NCBI RefSeq assembly: GCF_049670895.1 | Contig: NZ_CP187170.1 | Strand: one strand, 5' to 3' | Length of the DNA stretch: 64,000 nt | Origin: Pasteurella sp049670895 | GTDB taxonomy: Bacteria > Pseudomonadota > Gammaproteobacteria > Enterobacterales > Pasteurellaceae | In this document: positions 7,774 through 15,904 of the stretch, piece by piece | How positions within the stretch are numbered: the stretch's first letter is position 1 | Layout: each line of letters begins with the position of its first letter | Made by a program: the position numbers and the translations under genes | Notes under the pieces: generated by a model | The model's input: the letters and a program-made list of their open reading frames with translations, nothing else | Told to the model about the DNA's origin: nothing | Database searches by the model: none

Positions 7774-8244
7774 ATGAAAAAAGTCATCATTGATTTACAA
7801 CTTGCCTGTGAAAATACGGAAAACTTGCCCACTGAAACGCAAATTCAAACCTGGGCAAATCAGGCAGTGCAGCCAGCGTTATCGGATGTGGAAATGACGG
7901 TGCGTATTGTGGATGAAGCGGAAAGTCATCACCTGAATTTGACTTATCGTGGCAAAGACAAACCCACCAATGTGCTTTCTTTTCCCTTTGAATGCCCCGA
8001 TGAGGTGGAACTCAGTTTATTGGGCGATTTAGTGATTTGTCGCCAAGTGGTGGAAAAAGAAGCGGAAGAACAAGGCAAGCCTTTAATGGCACATTGGGCA
8101 CATATGGTGGTGCATGGCAGTTTGCATTTGCTGGGCTATGATCACATTGAGGATCACGAAGCGGAAGAAATGGAAAGCTTGGAAACGGCGATTATGCAAG
8201 GCTTAGGCTTTGAGGATCCGTATTTGAGTGAAAAATCCGCCTAA
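7774..8244 (+). CDS. ybeY: Endoribonuclease YbeY (rRNA maturation factor)
   Basis: A 156-residue UPF0054 protein. The zinc site HGSLHLLGYDH supplies H114, H118 and H124. YbeY is a metal-dependent single-strand endoribonuclease needed for 16S rRNA 3'-end maturation and ribosome quality control. It starts directly at the TAA of ybeZ (TAAATG). The ybeX/corC gene that often follows in enterobacteria is absent; a lipoprotein gene follows instead. Length and motifs are normal for the family. Confidence 0.97.
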   Translation: MKKVIIDLQLACENTENLPTETQIQTWANQAVQPALSDVEMTVRIVDEAESHHLNLTYRGKDKPTNVLSFPFECPDEVELSLLGDLVICRQVVEKEAEEQGKPLMAHWAHMVVHGSLHLLGYDHIEDHEAEEMESLETAIMQGLGFEDPYLSEKSA

Positions 8245-8316
8245 TTTTTAGGCATTCAACCCTTGCGTTTAAACTATTTTTTTCTCTTGTGGTCGAAGAA
8301 GTCTAAATTTTCGCGA

Positions 8317-8334
8317 GGAGCAAATCTATGCTCC
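8317..8334 (+). other. Small hairpin upstream of the lipoprotein gene
   Basis: GGAGCA and TGCTCC pair around AATCTA, 39 bases before the ATG at 8373. It is too short and lacks a T tract for a terminator; it may shape the leader of the next gene. Confidence 0.35.
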
Positions 8335-8372
8335 ATAAATGACGCTTTTATTGTAAAAAAGAGGAAAAAATC

Positions 8373-9098
8373 ATGTTTAAACCATTATGGGTGATGTTCT
8401 CTATTGTGAGCCTCAGTGCTTGTGTGGCGTATTATCCTTATCCTCAATATAAGCCGACAGAAAGACCAGTGTATCAGCCAACTTATGAACCGCCTTTTGA
8501 GACAACGGAGCCTAAACATCGCACAGAATATCCAAGAAAAGAGACAAGCTATTATAAAATTTCTACCGAGCAGATGAACCGCTTTATTCTGGCAAAAAAT
8601 AACCTTGAAGCTTGTTTATTACCAGAATTAGGACGACAAGGCGATGATCGGTTAACGGCGTTAGAAAAGCAATTGCTGAAAGAGATGATCAATGAGCAGT
8701 TGGAAAATATTGTCGGTAAGGCTTCCGTCAAAACGATTTATGATGATCCCAATGCGTATCGTTATTTTCAATTTAAATATAATCAGTTAAAACACGATTT
8801 AACCAATATTCGTGAATCTGAATGTCGTGATTTAAAAGAACGTTACAATCAACGTTTTAAAGAAAGTAAACGCCAACGTGGGTTAGCGCCTCGCACAGGT
8901 CATTCCATTGAACGCCGTATGCAAGAGCAGCAAGCCTCCATTGAAGAAAGAATGCGTCGTCAGCGTGAATCCATTGAAAGACGAATGCAAGATCAACAAA
9001 AGGCGATGGAGCGTAAAATTTACGGCACGGAAGAGCCACTTTATCAGCCGAAAAAAGAGGTGAACATTGATTGGTCACACCCGTTTGATCGTTGGTAA
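8373..9098 (+). CDS. Lipoprotein with charged C-terminal repeats
   Basis: A 241-residue predicted lipoprotein: hydrophobic signal ending in the lipobox LSAC, with Cys17 as the lipidated residue. After it comes a Pro/Tyr-rich stretch (PYPQYKPTERPVYQPTYEPP), then a helical middle with two cysteines. Near the C terminus (about residues 177-215) there are three related segments of the type SIERRMQ-QQ / SIEERMRRQ / SIERRMQDQ, likely a coiled coil of 14-residue periodicity. I do not recognise a named family. It is preceded by AAAAAGAGGAAAAA near the start, an acceptable ribosome site. It could link the outer membrane to another envelope layer, but that is speculation. Confidence 0.75.
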   Translation: MFKPLWVMFSIVSLSACVAYYPYPQYKPTERPVYQPTYEPPFETTEPKHRTEYPRKETSYYKISTEQMNRFILAKNNLEACLLPELGRQGDDRLTALEKQLLKEMINEQLENIVGKASVKTIYDDPNAYRYFQFKYNQLKHDLTNIRESECRDLKERYNQRFKESKRQRGLAPRTGHSIERRMQEQQASIEERMRRQRESIERRMQDQQKAMERKIYGTEEPLYQPKKEVNIDWSHPFDRW

Positions 9099-9118
9099 TC
9101 TGTTAACTTCTCGTCAAT

Positions 9119-11203
9119 ATGATGTCTTTTCAAGGCAAAATTAGCAATTTTACATCCAGACAATTACAGCTGTGGGTAGGTGATGAAAAGTCCCTCTCAC
9201 CGCTTTTCGTCCATTTACCGCCATCAAAAAGTGCGGTATGGATTGGAGATAGTTTCGTAAAGAGGTTAAGCCTCCCTTCCCTTTCAACGATGAAAATCGT
9301 TCCTTTTAATCAAGCCAAAAATCTTTTAGGGCAAGAATTTAACTTGATTATTTATGATGCAAGAGCAGGGCTCAATTTGGACGCCTTGGCTGCCGTGAGT
9401 GGCACATTGCGACAGCCTGGTCTGCTCATTATGCTTTTTTCCCAGTGGGAACAGTTAACTCAATGGCAAGATCCCGACTCTTTACGTTGGTCGGGGGAAG
9501 CACTGCCTATTCCAACGCCGCACTTTGTCCGATTTTTTCAGCAATGTGTGAAAAAATATGGATTCCCTGTTTATCATTTTCCTTTTTCTTCTCTGGATTG
9601 CCCTTCTCTTGATTTCCCAGAACGGCAAGAAAATGTACCGCAAGAAAATGCACGGCAAGCAAAAAGCGTGGATTCAGATCCAACGCCTACCCCAACTCCT
9701 ACCTTAGAACAGCAACAACTGTTACAGCAAATTGCCACTTCACAGGCAGACATTATTTTGCTGACCGCCAAACGGGGGCGTGGTAAATCGGCACTTGCTG
9801 GTTTTTGGGCGAAACAATTATGCTCGCAACATCAACCTCTTATTCTGACGGCACCGAACAAAAGTGCGGTGGATATTTTGCACGTTTTTGCAGGCGAGCC
9901 ACTTCCTTTTCTTCCCCCAGATGCATTGTGTGCGGAAATTGAACAAAATCCGCATGCGTTTTCTCAGGCTTGGTTGCTTATTGATGAAGCCGCAATGATA
10001 CCGCTTAACCTGCTTGACCGTTTAACTTCTGCCTTTCAGCGAGTGCTTTGCACCACCACAACACAAAGTTATGAAGGCACGGGACGCGGTTTTTTACTCA
10101 AATTTAAAGCAAATTTACACCGCACTTTTGTGCATATTGAATTGCATCAACCTCTTCGCTGGCAGAAAAATGATCGGCTCGAAGGTTTTATAGAAAATCT
10201 GTTATTGCTGGACGATAATTTAGTGGTCGATAATTTGTCAGACAGTGGCTTATCGCCCGATCCCGTGCCGCTTGCTTACCAAGTGCAAGCTTATTCTCCC
10301 CAACAACTCAAGGCAGAAAAATGGCAGGATTTTTATGCCCTGCTGAGTCTTGCACATTATCGCACTTCACCAGTGGATTTACGCCGTTTATTGGATGCCC
10401 CAAAACAACAGTTTTATTTAGCCACATCAAAAGACCAGTTGCTCGGGGGTGTTTGGCTGGTGGAAGAAGGGAAATTCAGCCCAGAATCCGAACCTTTGAT
10501 TCAGGATATTGCTCGAGGAGTGCGTCGCCCTCGTGGCAATTTAGTGGCTCAGTTATTGTGTTTTCAAGGCAATTTTCCACAAGCGTGCCGTTTATCCTCC
10601 TTACGAATTTCTCGTATTGCCGTTCATCCCCATTGCCAACATCAAGGCATTGGACAAAGGTTAATCAAGGAAATAAGCCAGCAGGCTGAAGTGGATTTTT
10701 TATCCGTGAGTTTTGGTTATACCCAAACGCTGGCGACATTTTGGCAAAAATGTGGGTTTGTGTTTGTGCATCTCAGTGAACAAAAAGAAGCGAGCAGTGG
10801 GGGGTATTCTGTGGTGGCACTCAAACCATTAACGGCAAAGGGCAAGGTGTTTTGCCAACAAGCACAGCAACAATTTCAACGTAACTTGCCTTTATCTTGG
10901 CACCCTTTGGCTGCATCTTTTGCTGACACGCCTTTTACAATGGAAAAGGTGGATTGGCAATTGCTCGAGCAGGATTGGGCGATGCTCCATCATTTTGCGG
11001 ATTTTTATGTGCCATTGTCTGCGAGCTTACCTGCTATTCAGCGTTTCTTGGCAGGGCATCACGAAGCCGACTGCCCAACTTTACAAGCCTTTTTACAGCA
11101 CAAACGCCTTGATCTTGCGGAGATGACTGGGAAAAAACAATGGCTAAATCGCTGTCGTCAAGAAATGAAGAAAGTGTTGCAAAATTATGCGGTCATTTTA
11201 TGA
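9119..11203 (+). CDS. tmcA: tRNA(Met) cytidine acetyltransferase TmcA
   Basis: A 694-residue RNA helicase-like/GNAT fusion that makes N4-acetylcytidine at the wobble position of elongator tRNA-Met. Walker A TAKRGRGKS is at 216-224 and Walker B is LIDEAAMIPL. The acetyl-CoA loop is in RIAVHPHCQHQGIGQRL. It is slightly longer than the E. coli protein because of a linker at about 185-200 containing PTPTPTPT. Two ATGs overlap at the start (9119 and 9122) and no good ribosome site is visible, so the exact start is uncertain. Uptake signals occur in frame at 9229, 9862 and 10119. Confidence 0.95.
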   Translation: MMSFQGKISNFTSRQLQLWVGDEKSLSPLFVHLPPSKSAVWIGDSFVKRLSLPSLSTMKIVPFNQAKNLLGQEFNLIIYDARAGLNLDALAAVSGTLRQPGLLIMLFSQWEQLTQWQDPDSLRWSGEALPIPTPHFVRFFQQCVKKYGFPVYHFPFSSLDCPSLDFPERQENVPQENARQAKSVDSDPTPTPTPTLEQQQLLQQIATSQADIILLTAKRGRGKSALAGFWAKQLCSQHQPLILTAPNKSAVDILHVFAGEPLPFLPPDALCAEIEQNPHAFSQAWLLIDEAAMIPLNLLDRLTSAFQRVLCTTTTQSYEGTGRGFLLKFKANLHRTFVHIELHQPLRWQKNDRLEGFIENLLLLDDNLVVDNLSDSGLSPDPVPLAYQVQAYSPQQLKAEKWQDFYALLSLAHYRTSPVDLRRLLDAPKQQFYLATSKDQLLGGVWLVEEGKFSPESEPLIQDIARGVRRPRGNLVAQLLCFQGNFPQACRLSSLRISRIAVHPHCQHQGIGQRLIKEISQQAEVDFLSVSFGYTQTLATFWQKCGFVFVHLSEQKEASSGGYSVVALKPLTAKGKVFCQQAQQQFQRNLPLSWHPLAASFADTPFTMEKVDWQLLEQDWAMLHHFADFYVPLSASLPAIQRFLAGHHEADCPTLQAFLQHKRLDLAEMTGKKQWLNRCRQEMKKVLQNYAVIL

Positions 11204-11235
11204 TGATATCTCTTAGCCAAAGCAGGAGATATCAC

Positions 11236-11442
11236 ATGGAACAACAAAAAAAGAAAAGTGTATTACGCCGTGCATGGGAGGCGTATAACCAGTTTTGCCG
11301 AGAAATTGGCGTTGAGCGAGGCGGTGGCAGAGGTTGTTGTTGTGTGCCAGTGGTGAAATTTGATGAAGACTGGACAAAAGAAGAAAAAGCCGCCATGAAA
11401 GCCCAAAAAGAAAAGGCAGAAAAGGGCAAGGTTGAAAAATAA
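11236..11442 (+). CDS. Small conserved cysteine-rich protein (possible DUF5363 family)
   Basis: A 68-residue protein: basic N terminus with an amphipathic helix (RRAWEAYNQFCREIGVERGG), a GCCCVPVVKFD motif, and a Lys/Glu-rich tail. I start it at the ATG at 11236, which has AGGAGA seven bases upstream; the longer frame from 11140 overlaps tmcA and has no such site. I associate it, from memory and without certainty, with DUF5363, a small Pasteurellaceae family encoded next to tmcA. The clustered cysteines could bind metal, but that is only inference. Confidence 0.7.
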   Translation: MEQQKKKSVLRRAWEAYNQFCREIGVERGGGRGCCCVPVVKFDEDWTKEEKAAMKAQKEKAEKGKVEK

Positions 11443-11588
11443 GGCGTTGTCTACCTAATTTTCTCTTTTGGTACTACCTACATTACTGGCTTTTTATACA
11501 GAGTTGACGTTGGAAATGAAGTGAAATTGAGCTACACTATGGATCATCTTTTGACTTTCTTTTCATTGAACAAACAACGCATCCTACT

Positions 11589-14500
11589 ATGACTCATTAT
11601 TTTAATCTTGATATTCCTTCCCAACCTCATGATCATAAAATTCTCGGCAATGTACTCATTGGTGCAGATGGGTTGGCGGTTGCTGAAATTGCCTCTCAGC
11701 ACTCAGGTTTGACTGTCGTCATCACCGCCGACACCCGAAGTGCGGTGCGTTTGGAAAAAGTTTTATCACAATTTAGCCCCCAGCCCGTGTGTTTTTTCCC
11801 TGATTGGGAAACCTTGCCTTATGATGCCTTTTCACCCCATCAAGAGATCATCTCCACCCGTTTAAGCGCCCTTTTCCAATTACAACATCAAGAAAAAGGC
11901 ATTGTGATTTTGCCCATCAGCACCCTAATGCAGCGTTTATGCCCGCCGACTTTTTTGCACCATAACTTGTTGTTAATTAAAAAAGGGGATCGCTTACAAA
12001 TTAACAAAATGCGTTTAAACCTCGACAGTGCGGGGTATCGTGCGGTGGAGCAAGTGTTGGAACACGGTGAATATGCGGTGCGTGGTGCCTTGTTGGATCT
12101 TTTCCCGATGGGAAGCGATGTGCCTTTTCGTTTAGATTTTTTTGACGATGAAATTGATTCTATCCGCACTTTTGATGTAGATACCCAACGCACGCTGGAA
12201 GAAATCGACGCTATTCATTTATTGCCTGCCCACGAGTTTCCTACGGATGAAAAAGGCATTGAATTTTTCCGTACCCAATTTCGGGAAACCTTTGGGGAAA
12301 TTCGTCGTGATCCCGAACATATTTATCAACAGGTGAGCAAAGGCACCTTAATTTCAGGGATTGAATATTGGCAACCTTTGTTTTTTGAACAGATGGCGAC
12401 CTTATTTGATTACTTGCCTGCCAACAGCCTTTTCCTTGATGTTGGCGATATTCAGACGCAAGGGGAACGGTTTTATCAAGATGCGGCGCAACGTTATGAA
12501 AGTCGCAAAGTGGATCCTATGCGTCCATTGTTGCCCCCTGAACGCTTATGGTTGCGCGTGGAAGAGGTGAACCGCACGCTCAAAAACTATCCAAGACTCA
12601 GTTTAAAACAAGAGAAAATTCGTGCCTCGGCACGTCAAACAAATTTGCCAGTGCAACCTTTGCCACCGTTGGCGATTCAATCGCAACAGAAAGAACCATT
12701 GCAAGCATTACGCCAATTTAACGAACAATTTCAGGGCAATCTGGTGTTTTCCGTGGAAACGGAAGGGCGACGTGAAACCTTGCTTGACTTGCTGGCGCCA
12801 CTGAAAATAAAACCGCAGAAATTAACCGCACTTGCCGCCGCCAAAGAAAAATGTAATGTGTTGATCAGCGCCTTGGAAAACGGTTTTATTTTGCAACAGG
12901 CACCACCGTTGGCGGTGATCACCGAAACGGAATTATTAGGCGAACGTGTGCAACAGCGTAGCCGTGATAAACGTAAATCCGTTAATCCTGATACCTTAAT
13001 CCGCAACCTTGCGGAGCTGAAAATTGGGCAACCTGTGGTGCATTTAGACCACGGCGTGGGGCGTTATGCAGGTTTAGTTACCCTCGAAAACGGCGGCATT
13101 ACGGCAGAATATTTGCTGTTAAATTATGCTAATGAATCCAAATTATATGTCCCAGTGGCATCTTTGCATTTAATCAGTCGTTATGTGGGCGGTTCCGATG
13201 AAACTGCACCATTGCATAAATTGGGCAGTGATGCGTGGGGGCGTGCTCGCCAAAAAGCGGCGGAAAAAATTCGTGATGTGGCGGCCGAATTGCTGGATGT
13301 GTATGCTCAACGTGAAGCACAAAAAGGCTTTGCCTTCCATTATGATCGTGAAGCCTTCCAACAATTTGCTGCCACTTTCCCCTTTGAAGAAACCCTCGAT
13401 CAAGAAATGGCGATCAATGCGGTCATTTCGGATATGTGTCAGCCGAAGGCAATGGATCGTTTAGTCTGTGGGGATGTGGGCTTTGGCAAAACCGAAGTGG
13501 CAATGCGTGCGGCATTTTTAGCGGTGATGAATCACAAGCAAGTAGCGGTGTTAGTGCCCACCACGCTACTGGCACAACAACATTTTGAGAACTTTAAAGA
13601 TCGTTTTGCCAATTTACCGATTAATGTGGAGGTGCTTTCTCGTTTTAAAACGGCGAAAGAACAAAAAGCCATATTGGAAAATTTAGCACAAGGCAAAATT
13701 GATATTTTGATTGGCACGCACAAACTGATTCAATCTGACGTGCAATTTAAAGACTTGGGCTTACTGGTGATTGATGAAGAACACCGTTTCGGCGTGCGAC
13801 AAAAAGAACGTATTAAACAGCTTCGTGCCAATATTGATATTCTCACTTTAACCGCAACGCCAATTCCAAGAACCCTCAATATGGCGATGCACGGCATTCG
13901 GGATTTATCCATTATTTCAACACCGCCCGCACGCCGTTTAACCATTAAAACCTTTGTTAAACAAGCAGACGACGCCATTATTCGAGAGGCAATCTTGCGT
14001 GAGATTTTACGTGGTGGTCAGGTCTATTACTTGCATAACGATGTGGCAAGCATCGAGAATTGTGCACAAAAATTAGCGGAGCGAGTTCCCGAAGCTCGCA
14101 TTACCATTGGACACGGACAAATGCGAGAGCGTGAGCTTGAACGTGTGATGTCGGATTTTTATCACCAACGCTTCAATGTGTTAGTGTGTTCCACCATTAT
14201 TGAAACGGGCATTGATGTGCCCACTGCCAACACCATCATTATTGAACGTGCAGATAACTTTGGTTTAGCCCAATTGCACCAACTGCGAGGTCGGGTGGGG
14301 CGTTCGCATCATCAGGCGTATGCGTATTTATTAACGCCACCACCAAAAGCCATGACCAAAGATGCCCAAAAACGTCTGGAAGCATTGGAGAGTTTAGATA
14401 ATTTAGGGGCAGGCTTTATTCTTGCCACTCATGATTTAGAAATTCGAGGGGCGGGAGAATTGCTCGGCTCAGAGCAAAGTGGACAAATTGAGTCCATCGG

Positions 14501-15023
14501 TTTTTCCCTGTATATGGATTTACTGGAAAGTGCAGTGAATGCCTTAAAAGCAGGGCGTGAGCCATCTCTTGATGAATTAACCCAACAACAAGTGGAAATT
14601 GATTTACGCTTGCCAGCTTTGTTGCCAGAGGATTATGTCGGTGATGTGAATATGCGGTTGTCCTTCTATAAACGCATTGCAGGCGCAGAAAATAAACAGG
14701 CATTAGATGAACTTAAAGTCGAACTTATCGACCGTTTCGGCATGCTCCCCGAAGCCACCCGTAATTTATTCCAAATCGCCCAGTTACGCCAAATGGCAAA
14801 AACGCTGCAAATTCATAAAATCGATGCTAACGCCCAAGGGGGATTTATTGAATTTGCCGCCAATGCAGATTTAGACCCAATGAAATTCTTGCAATTAATC
14901 CAAACAGAACCAACGGTTTACCGCTTCGACGGCCCAACCAAATTCCGTTTTACGAAAACCTTTGAAAGCCATAAAGTGCGGTTAGATTTTGTGGAGAATT
15001 TAATGGCACAAATCAGTCATTAA
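11589..15023 (+). CDS. mfd: Transcription-repair coupling factor Mfd
   Basis: A 1,144-residue ATP-dependent translocase that removes stalled RNA polymerase and recruits UvrA. The UvrB-like N terminus includes FPDWETLPYDAFSPH. The RNA-polymerase-interacting domain carries PVVHLDHGVGRYAGL. The helicase core has Walker A GDVGFGKT (628-635) and the DEEH box (729-732); TRCF motif LRGRVGRSHHQAYAYLL and the C-terminal UvrA-binding domain follow. Length is normal. Uptake signals lie in frame at 11738, 12825 and 14974. The 146 bases before it carry no clear promoter that I could define. REP pairs follow the stop codon. Confidence 0.98.
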   Translation: MTHYFNLDIPSQPHDHKILGNVLIGADGLAVAEIASQHSGLTVVITADTRSAVRLEKVLSQFSPQPVCFFPDWETLPYDAFSPHQEIISTRLSALFQLQHQEKGIVILPISTLMQRLCPPTFLHHNLLLIKKGDRLQINKMRLNLDSAGYRAVEQVLEHGEYAVRGALLDLFPMGSDVPFRLDFFDDEIDSIRTFDVDTQRTLEEIDAIHLLPAHEFPTDEKGIEFFRTQFRETFGEIRRDPEHIYQQVSKGTLISGIEYWQPLFFEQMATLFDYLPANSLFLDVGDIQTQGERFYQDAAQRYESRKVDPMRPLLPPERLWLRVEEVNRTLKNYPRLSLKQEKIRASARQTNLPVQPLPPLAIQSQQKEPLQALRQFNEQFQGNLVFSVETEGRRETLLDLLAPLKIKPQKLTALAAAKEKCNVLISALENGFILQQAPPLAVITETELLGERVQQRSRDKRKSVNPDTLIRNLAELKIGQPVVHLDHGVGRYAGLVTLENGGITAEYLLLNYANESKLYVPVASLHLISRYVGGSDETAPLHKLGSDAWGRARQKAAEKIRDVAAELLDVYAQREAQKGFAFHYDREAFQQFAATFPFEETLDQEMAINAVISDMCQPKAMDRLVCGDVGFGKTEVAMRAAFLAVMNHKQVAVLVPTTLLAQQHFENFKDRFANLPINVEVLSRFKTAKEQKAILENLAQGKIDILIGTHKLIQSDVQFKDLGLLVIDEEHRFGVRQKERIKQLRANIDILTLTATPIPRTLNMAMHGIRDLSIISTPPARRLTIKTFVKQADDAIIREAILREILRGGQVYYLHNDVASIENCAQKLAERVPEARITIGHGQMRERELERVMSDFYHQRFNVLVCSTIIETGIDVPTANTIIIERADNFGLAQLHQLRGRVGRSHHQAYAYLLTPPPKAMTKDAQKRLEALESLDNLGAGFILATHDLEIRGAGELLGSEQSGQIESIGFSLYMDLLESAVNALKAGREPSLDELTQQQVEIDLRLPALLPEDYVGDVNMRLSFYKRIAGAENKQALDELKVELIDRFGMLPEATRNLFQIAQLRQMAKTLQIHKIDANAQGGFIEFAANADLDPMKFLQLIQTEPTVYRFDGPTKFRFTKTFESHKVRLDFVENLMAQISH

Positions 15024-15057
15024 TAGAGATTGAAAAGAACACAGACAGCATCCCAAG

Positions 15058-15133
15058 GATAGCGCTCGTCTGTGACGAGTGCTTTTAACGAATTAGGTGT
15101 TTAAAAGGCACTCGTGTGGACACGAGCGCCATC
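15058..15133 (-). repeat. REP pair (unit 7), inverted relative to the RAYT cluster
   Basis: It begins GATAGCGCTCGTC with a hairpin closing at GACGAGTGC, then a 25-base spacer, then GGCACTCGTGT/ACACGAGCGCC, and ends CCATC. It is the reverse-oriented form of the units at 3.9-5.1 kb, with a different central spacer. It lies 34 bases after the mfd stop and may also act in mfd 3'-end formation. Confidence 0.88.
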
Positions 15134-15171
15134 GGGGAGTATTGAACTCATGGCATATTCAGCAACCCAAG

Positions 15172-15246
15172 GATAGCGCTCGTCTGTGACGAGTGCTTTT
15201 AACGAATTAGGGTTTAAAAGGCACTCGTGTGGACACGAGCACCATC
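15172..15246 (-). repeat. REP pair (unit 8), inverted
   Basis: Nearly identical to unit 7 (one base shorter in the central spacer, ACC instead of GCC at the end). It is separated from unit 7 by 38 bases; CAACCCAAG before this unit resembles ATCCCAAG before unit 7, so the two form a tandem duplication. Confidence 0.88.
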
Positions 15247-15303
15247 AGGCATATTCAGCAACGTGTTGGGGAAGGGTGTTTATTTGCTGTGAGGTGGGGA
15301 GGT

Positions 15304-15861
15304 TTAAGGCTTCGGTGCGGATTTTTTGCCTTTCATGCGTAAATATTCTTCTAGGCTTTCAATGGCATTTAAACATTTAGTTCGGCGTTGTTGGTTAAAG
15401 GCAATGCGTTGTTGCAGTTGGTATTGCAATGTAGGGTCGTTACATTTGTCTTTTTGGTCTTCATAATCGGTGATTTTCTGATTTAACGCATGTAGGGCAG
15501 TGTAGTATTGGCTTAACCGTTCACGTGGTGGCAAGCGGTGAATGTGAGATTTGTCTGCTTGAGTGAGCACGGGGGCGGTGGCTTTGTGGTTTGCTGTCAA
15601 GGTGTCAGACAGGGCAACATATTGTGAAAGCAATTTTTCGATGATAAAGCCACAACATTCCACTTCATTATCTTTAAGTTGGGCTAATTGCTGTATTGTG
15701 TTTTGAATTTGTTGAAAATAAAAGGCGTAGGTTTGGTTATTCTCGCTAAAAAGTTGTGGGTCGAAATCTGTTTGAAGGCGTTGGTTTTTTTTGTGGGCGA
15801 CTTGTTGGTAAAGTTGGCTCACTTTTTGGCTAAGTTGGGCAATGAGTTCGTTTTTTGTCAT
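15304..15861 (-). CDS. priC: Primosomal replication protein N'' (PriC)
   Basis: A 185-residue, Gln/Lys-rich helical protein matching PriC, which loads the replicative helicase at stalled forks. Recognisable features are the N-terminal helix (TKNELIAQLSQKVSQLYQQ), RLPPRERLSQYYTAL in the middle, and the C-terminal NQQRRTKCLNAIESLEEYL. I place the start at the ATG at 15861; the frame extends to a TTG at 15888, but that lies inside the terminator stem of the upstream gene. PriC proteins diverge quickly, so assignment rests on overall pattern and length. Confidence 0.82.
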   Translation of the reverse strand: MTKNELIAQLSQKVSQLYQQVAHKKNQRLQTDFDPQLFSENNQTYAFYFQQIQNTIQQLAQLKDNEVECCGFIIEKLLSQYVALSDTLTANHKATAPVLTQADKSHIHRLPPRERLSQYYTALHALNQKITDYEDQKDKCNDPTLQYQLQQRIAFNQQRRTKCLNAIESLEEYLRMKGKKSAPKP

Positions 15862-15871
15862 ACGTTTCGGT

Positions 15872-15902
15872 GAAAAGAATCCTCCCAAATGGGAGGATTT
15901 TT
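15872..15902 (-). terminator. Terminator of the antiporter gene
   Basis: Arms AATCCTCCC and GGGAGGATT around a 4-base loop, with short T runs on both sides. It follows the antiporter stop on the minus strand and precedes priC, so it can uncouple the two genes. Confidence 0.8.
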
Positions 15903-15904
15903 GA

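Noticed and set aside
10321..10689. 122-residue plus-strand frame within tmcA
   Set aside because: It overlaps tmcA in another frame entirely, without independent support.
15186..15380. Plus-strand 64-residue frame after mfd
   Set aside because: It consists largely of REP unit 8 and antisense of priC.
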